The position numbers were made by a program, and so were the translations under genes. From an uncultured Prevotella sp. (GTDB lineage Bacteria > Bacteroidota > Bacteroidia > Bacteroidales > Bacteroidaceae), in NCBI GenBank assembly GCA_900541575.1, contig UQKO01000038.1, forward strand, positions 1-25,596: 25,596 bases of DNA, in the 5' to 3' direction. The stretch's first letter is position 1, and every line of letters starts with the position of its first letter. Below are positions 25,251 through 25,596 of this stretch, in pieces. Under the pieces are notes generated by a model, which made no database searches, was not told the DNA's origin, and worked only from the letters and a program-made list of their open reading frames with translations.

Positions 25251-25403
25251 ATGCAGAAAAATATTACGGACTTTGAACACCCTACCTTACAGGGCGTAAC
25301 AACACTACCCACAGGAAAACCTGGGCGTTGCCCTGGGCAAATTATATTATGTTTGCATTTTAGCGGCTCAGCTGCGCTTCGCTGCTTTCATTTGCAAACT
25401 TAG
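25251..25403 (+). other. Repeat-associated short open frame (50 codons)
   Basis: An ATG at 25251 opens 50 codons to TAG at 25401-25403. The product begins MQKNITDFEHPTLQGV and includes TTLPTGKPGRCPGQ. Its first 34 bases match the satellite repeat at 23849-23881, where an extra A and an early stop break the frame. I think such products are translations of an interspersed repeat rather than real proteins. The DNA contains nested inverted repeats, for example GTTTGCA (25351-25357) with TGCAAAC (25393-25399). Confidence 0.35.
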
Positions 25404-25419
25404 TGCTATGAACAGCATT

Positions 25420-25500
25420 GGGCTTTTATCGTCATTATCGGCTGCGTCTCAGCAATTCAAGCAAGCTTGATTGCATTAGACTTGCACGATAATTCAGCCC
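25420..25500. repeat. 81-base nested inverted-repeat structure
   Basis: Three nested pairings are visible: GGGCT (25420-25424) with AGCCC (25496-25500), ATTATCG (25434-25440) with CGATAAT (25487-25493), and an inner hairpin GCAATTCAAGC with GCTTGATTGC (25452-25474, one bulge). Such a co-axial arrangement suggests a structured RNA or a repeat element. The remaining bases 25501-25596 hold nothing that I can identify. Confidence 0.5.
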
Positions 25501-25596
25501 GCTCATACTGAATCCGGAACTTAAATTCCTTAGCAATTTCATACGTAACACTTCATCTTACCATCAGCGAACGAAGCTATTACCGTCGCTGGATGA

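Noticed and set aside
1..25596. tRNA or rRNA genes
   Set aside because: No tRNA-like cloverleaf with CCA-end or T-loop consensus, nor any conserved rRNA segment, was recognised on either strand.

Overview
The window looks like a chromosomal segment of a Bacteroidales bacterium, most likely Prevotellaceae or a close relative. Three things point there. Several genes are preceded by a TAnnTTTG element, the Bacteroidetes -7 promoter box, and most start codons lack a clear Shine-Dalgarno sequence. The gene families are typical of the order: DUF6029, Omp28-like and DUF4294 proteins, and an M6 protease with a C-terminal sorting tail. Two secreted proteins end in sequences resembling type IX secretion system (T9SS) sorting tails. 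The genus cannot be fixed from sequence reading alone.

Layout, left half. 235-2975 is a tight, overlapping lutABC operon for L-lactate oxidation. It is followed by frr (ribosome recycling factor) behind a promoter region in which a palindrome-containing -7 box occurs three times. Next come rsgA (ribosome assembly GTPase), separated from frr by a 19-bp hairpin, then an NfeD-like membrane protein and a secreted M6 metalloprotease. On the minus strand, 7485-12102 holds a family 2 glycosyltransferase, priA (replication restart helicase) and an RluA-family pseudouridine synthase.

Layout, right half. 12479-16620 is a plus-strand envelope block: a TlpA-like thioredoxin, a DUF6029 outer-membrane protein, an Omp28-like lipoprotein with a CxxC motif and a small protein with a sorting tail, closed by a strong terminator. 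Then come a minus-strand Spy-like glycine-rich protein, cysQ plus an SLC13 permease (sulfur assimilation), a convergent pair of hairpins, minus-strand rnr (RNase R) with an inverted repeat in its leader, and a divergent DUF4294 protein.

The last 2.1 kb is accessory in character. A lipoprotein gene on the minus strand is broken by what reads as a single-base deletion. It lies between two direct 108-bp copies (104/108 identical) of a REP-like element made of three hairpins. Next to the second copy, reaching toward the window end, is another repeat-like, strongly structured stretch. No transposase, integrase, CRISPR array, rRNA or tRNA was recognised. The most distinctive material is this repeat-flanked pseudogene, the small hairpin inversion that distinguishes the two copies, and the duplicated 3' end of cysQ.
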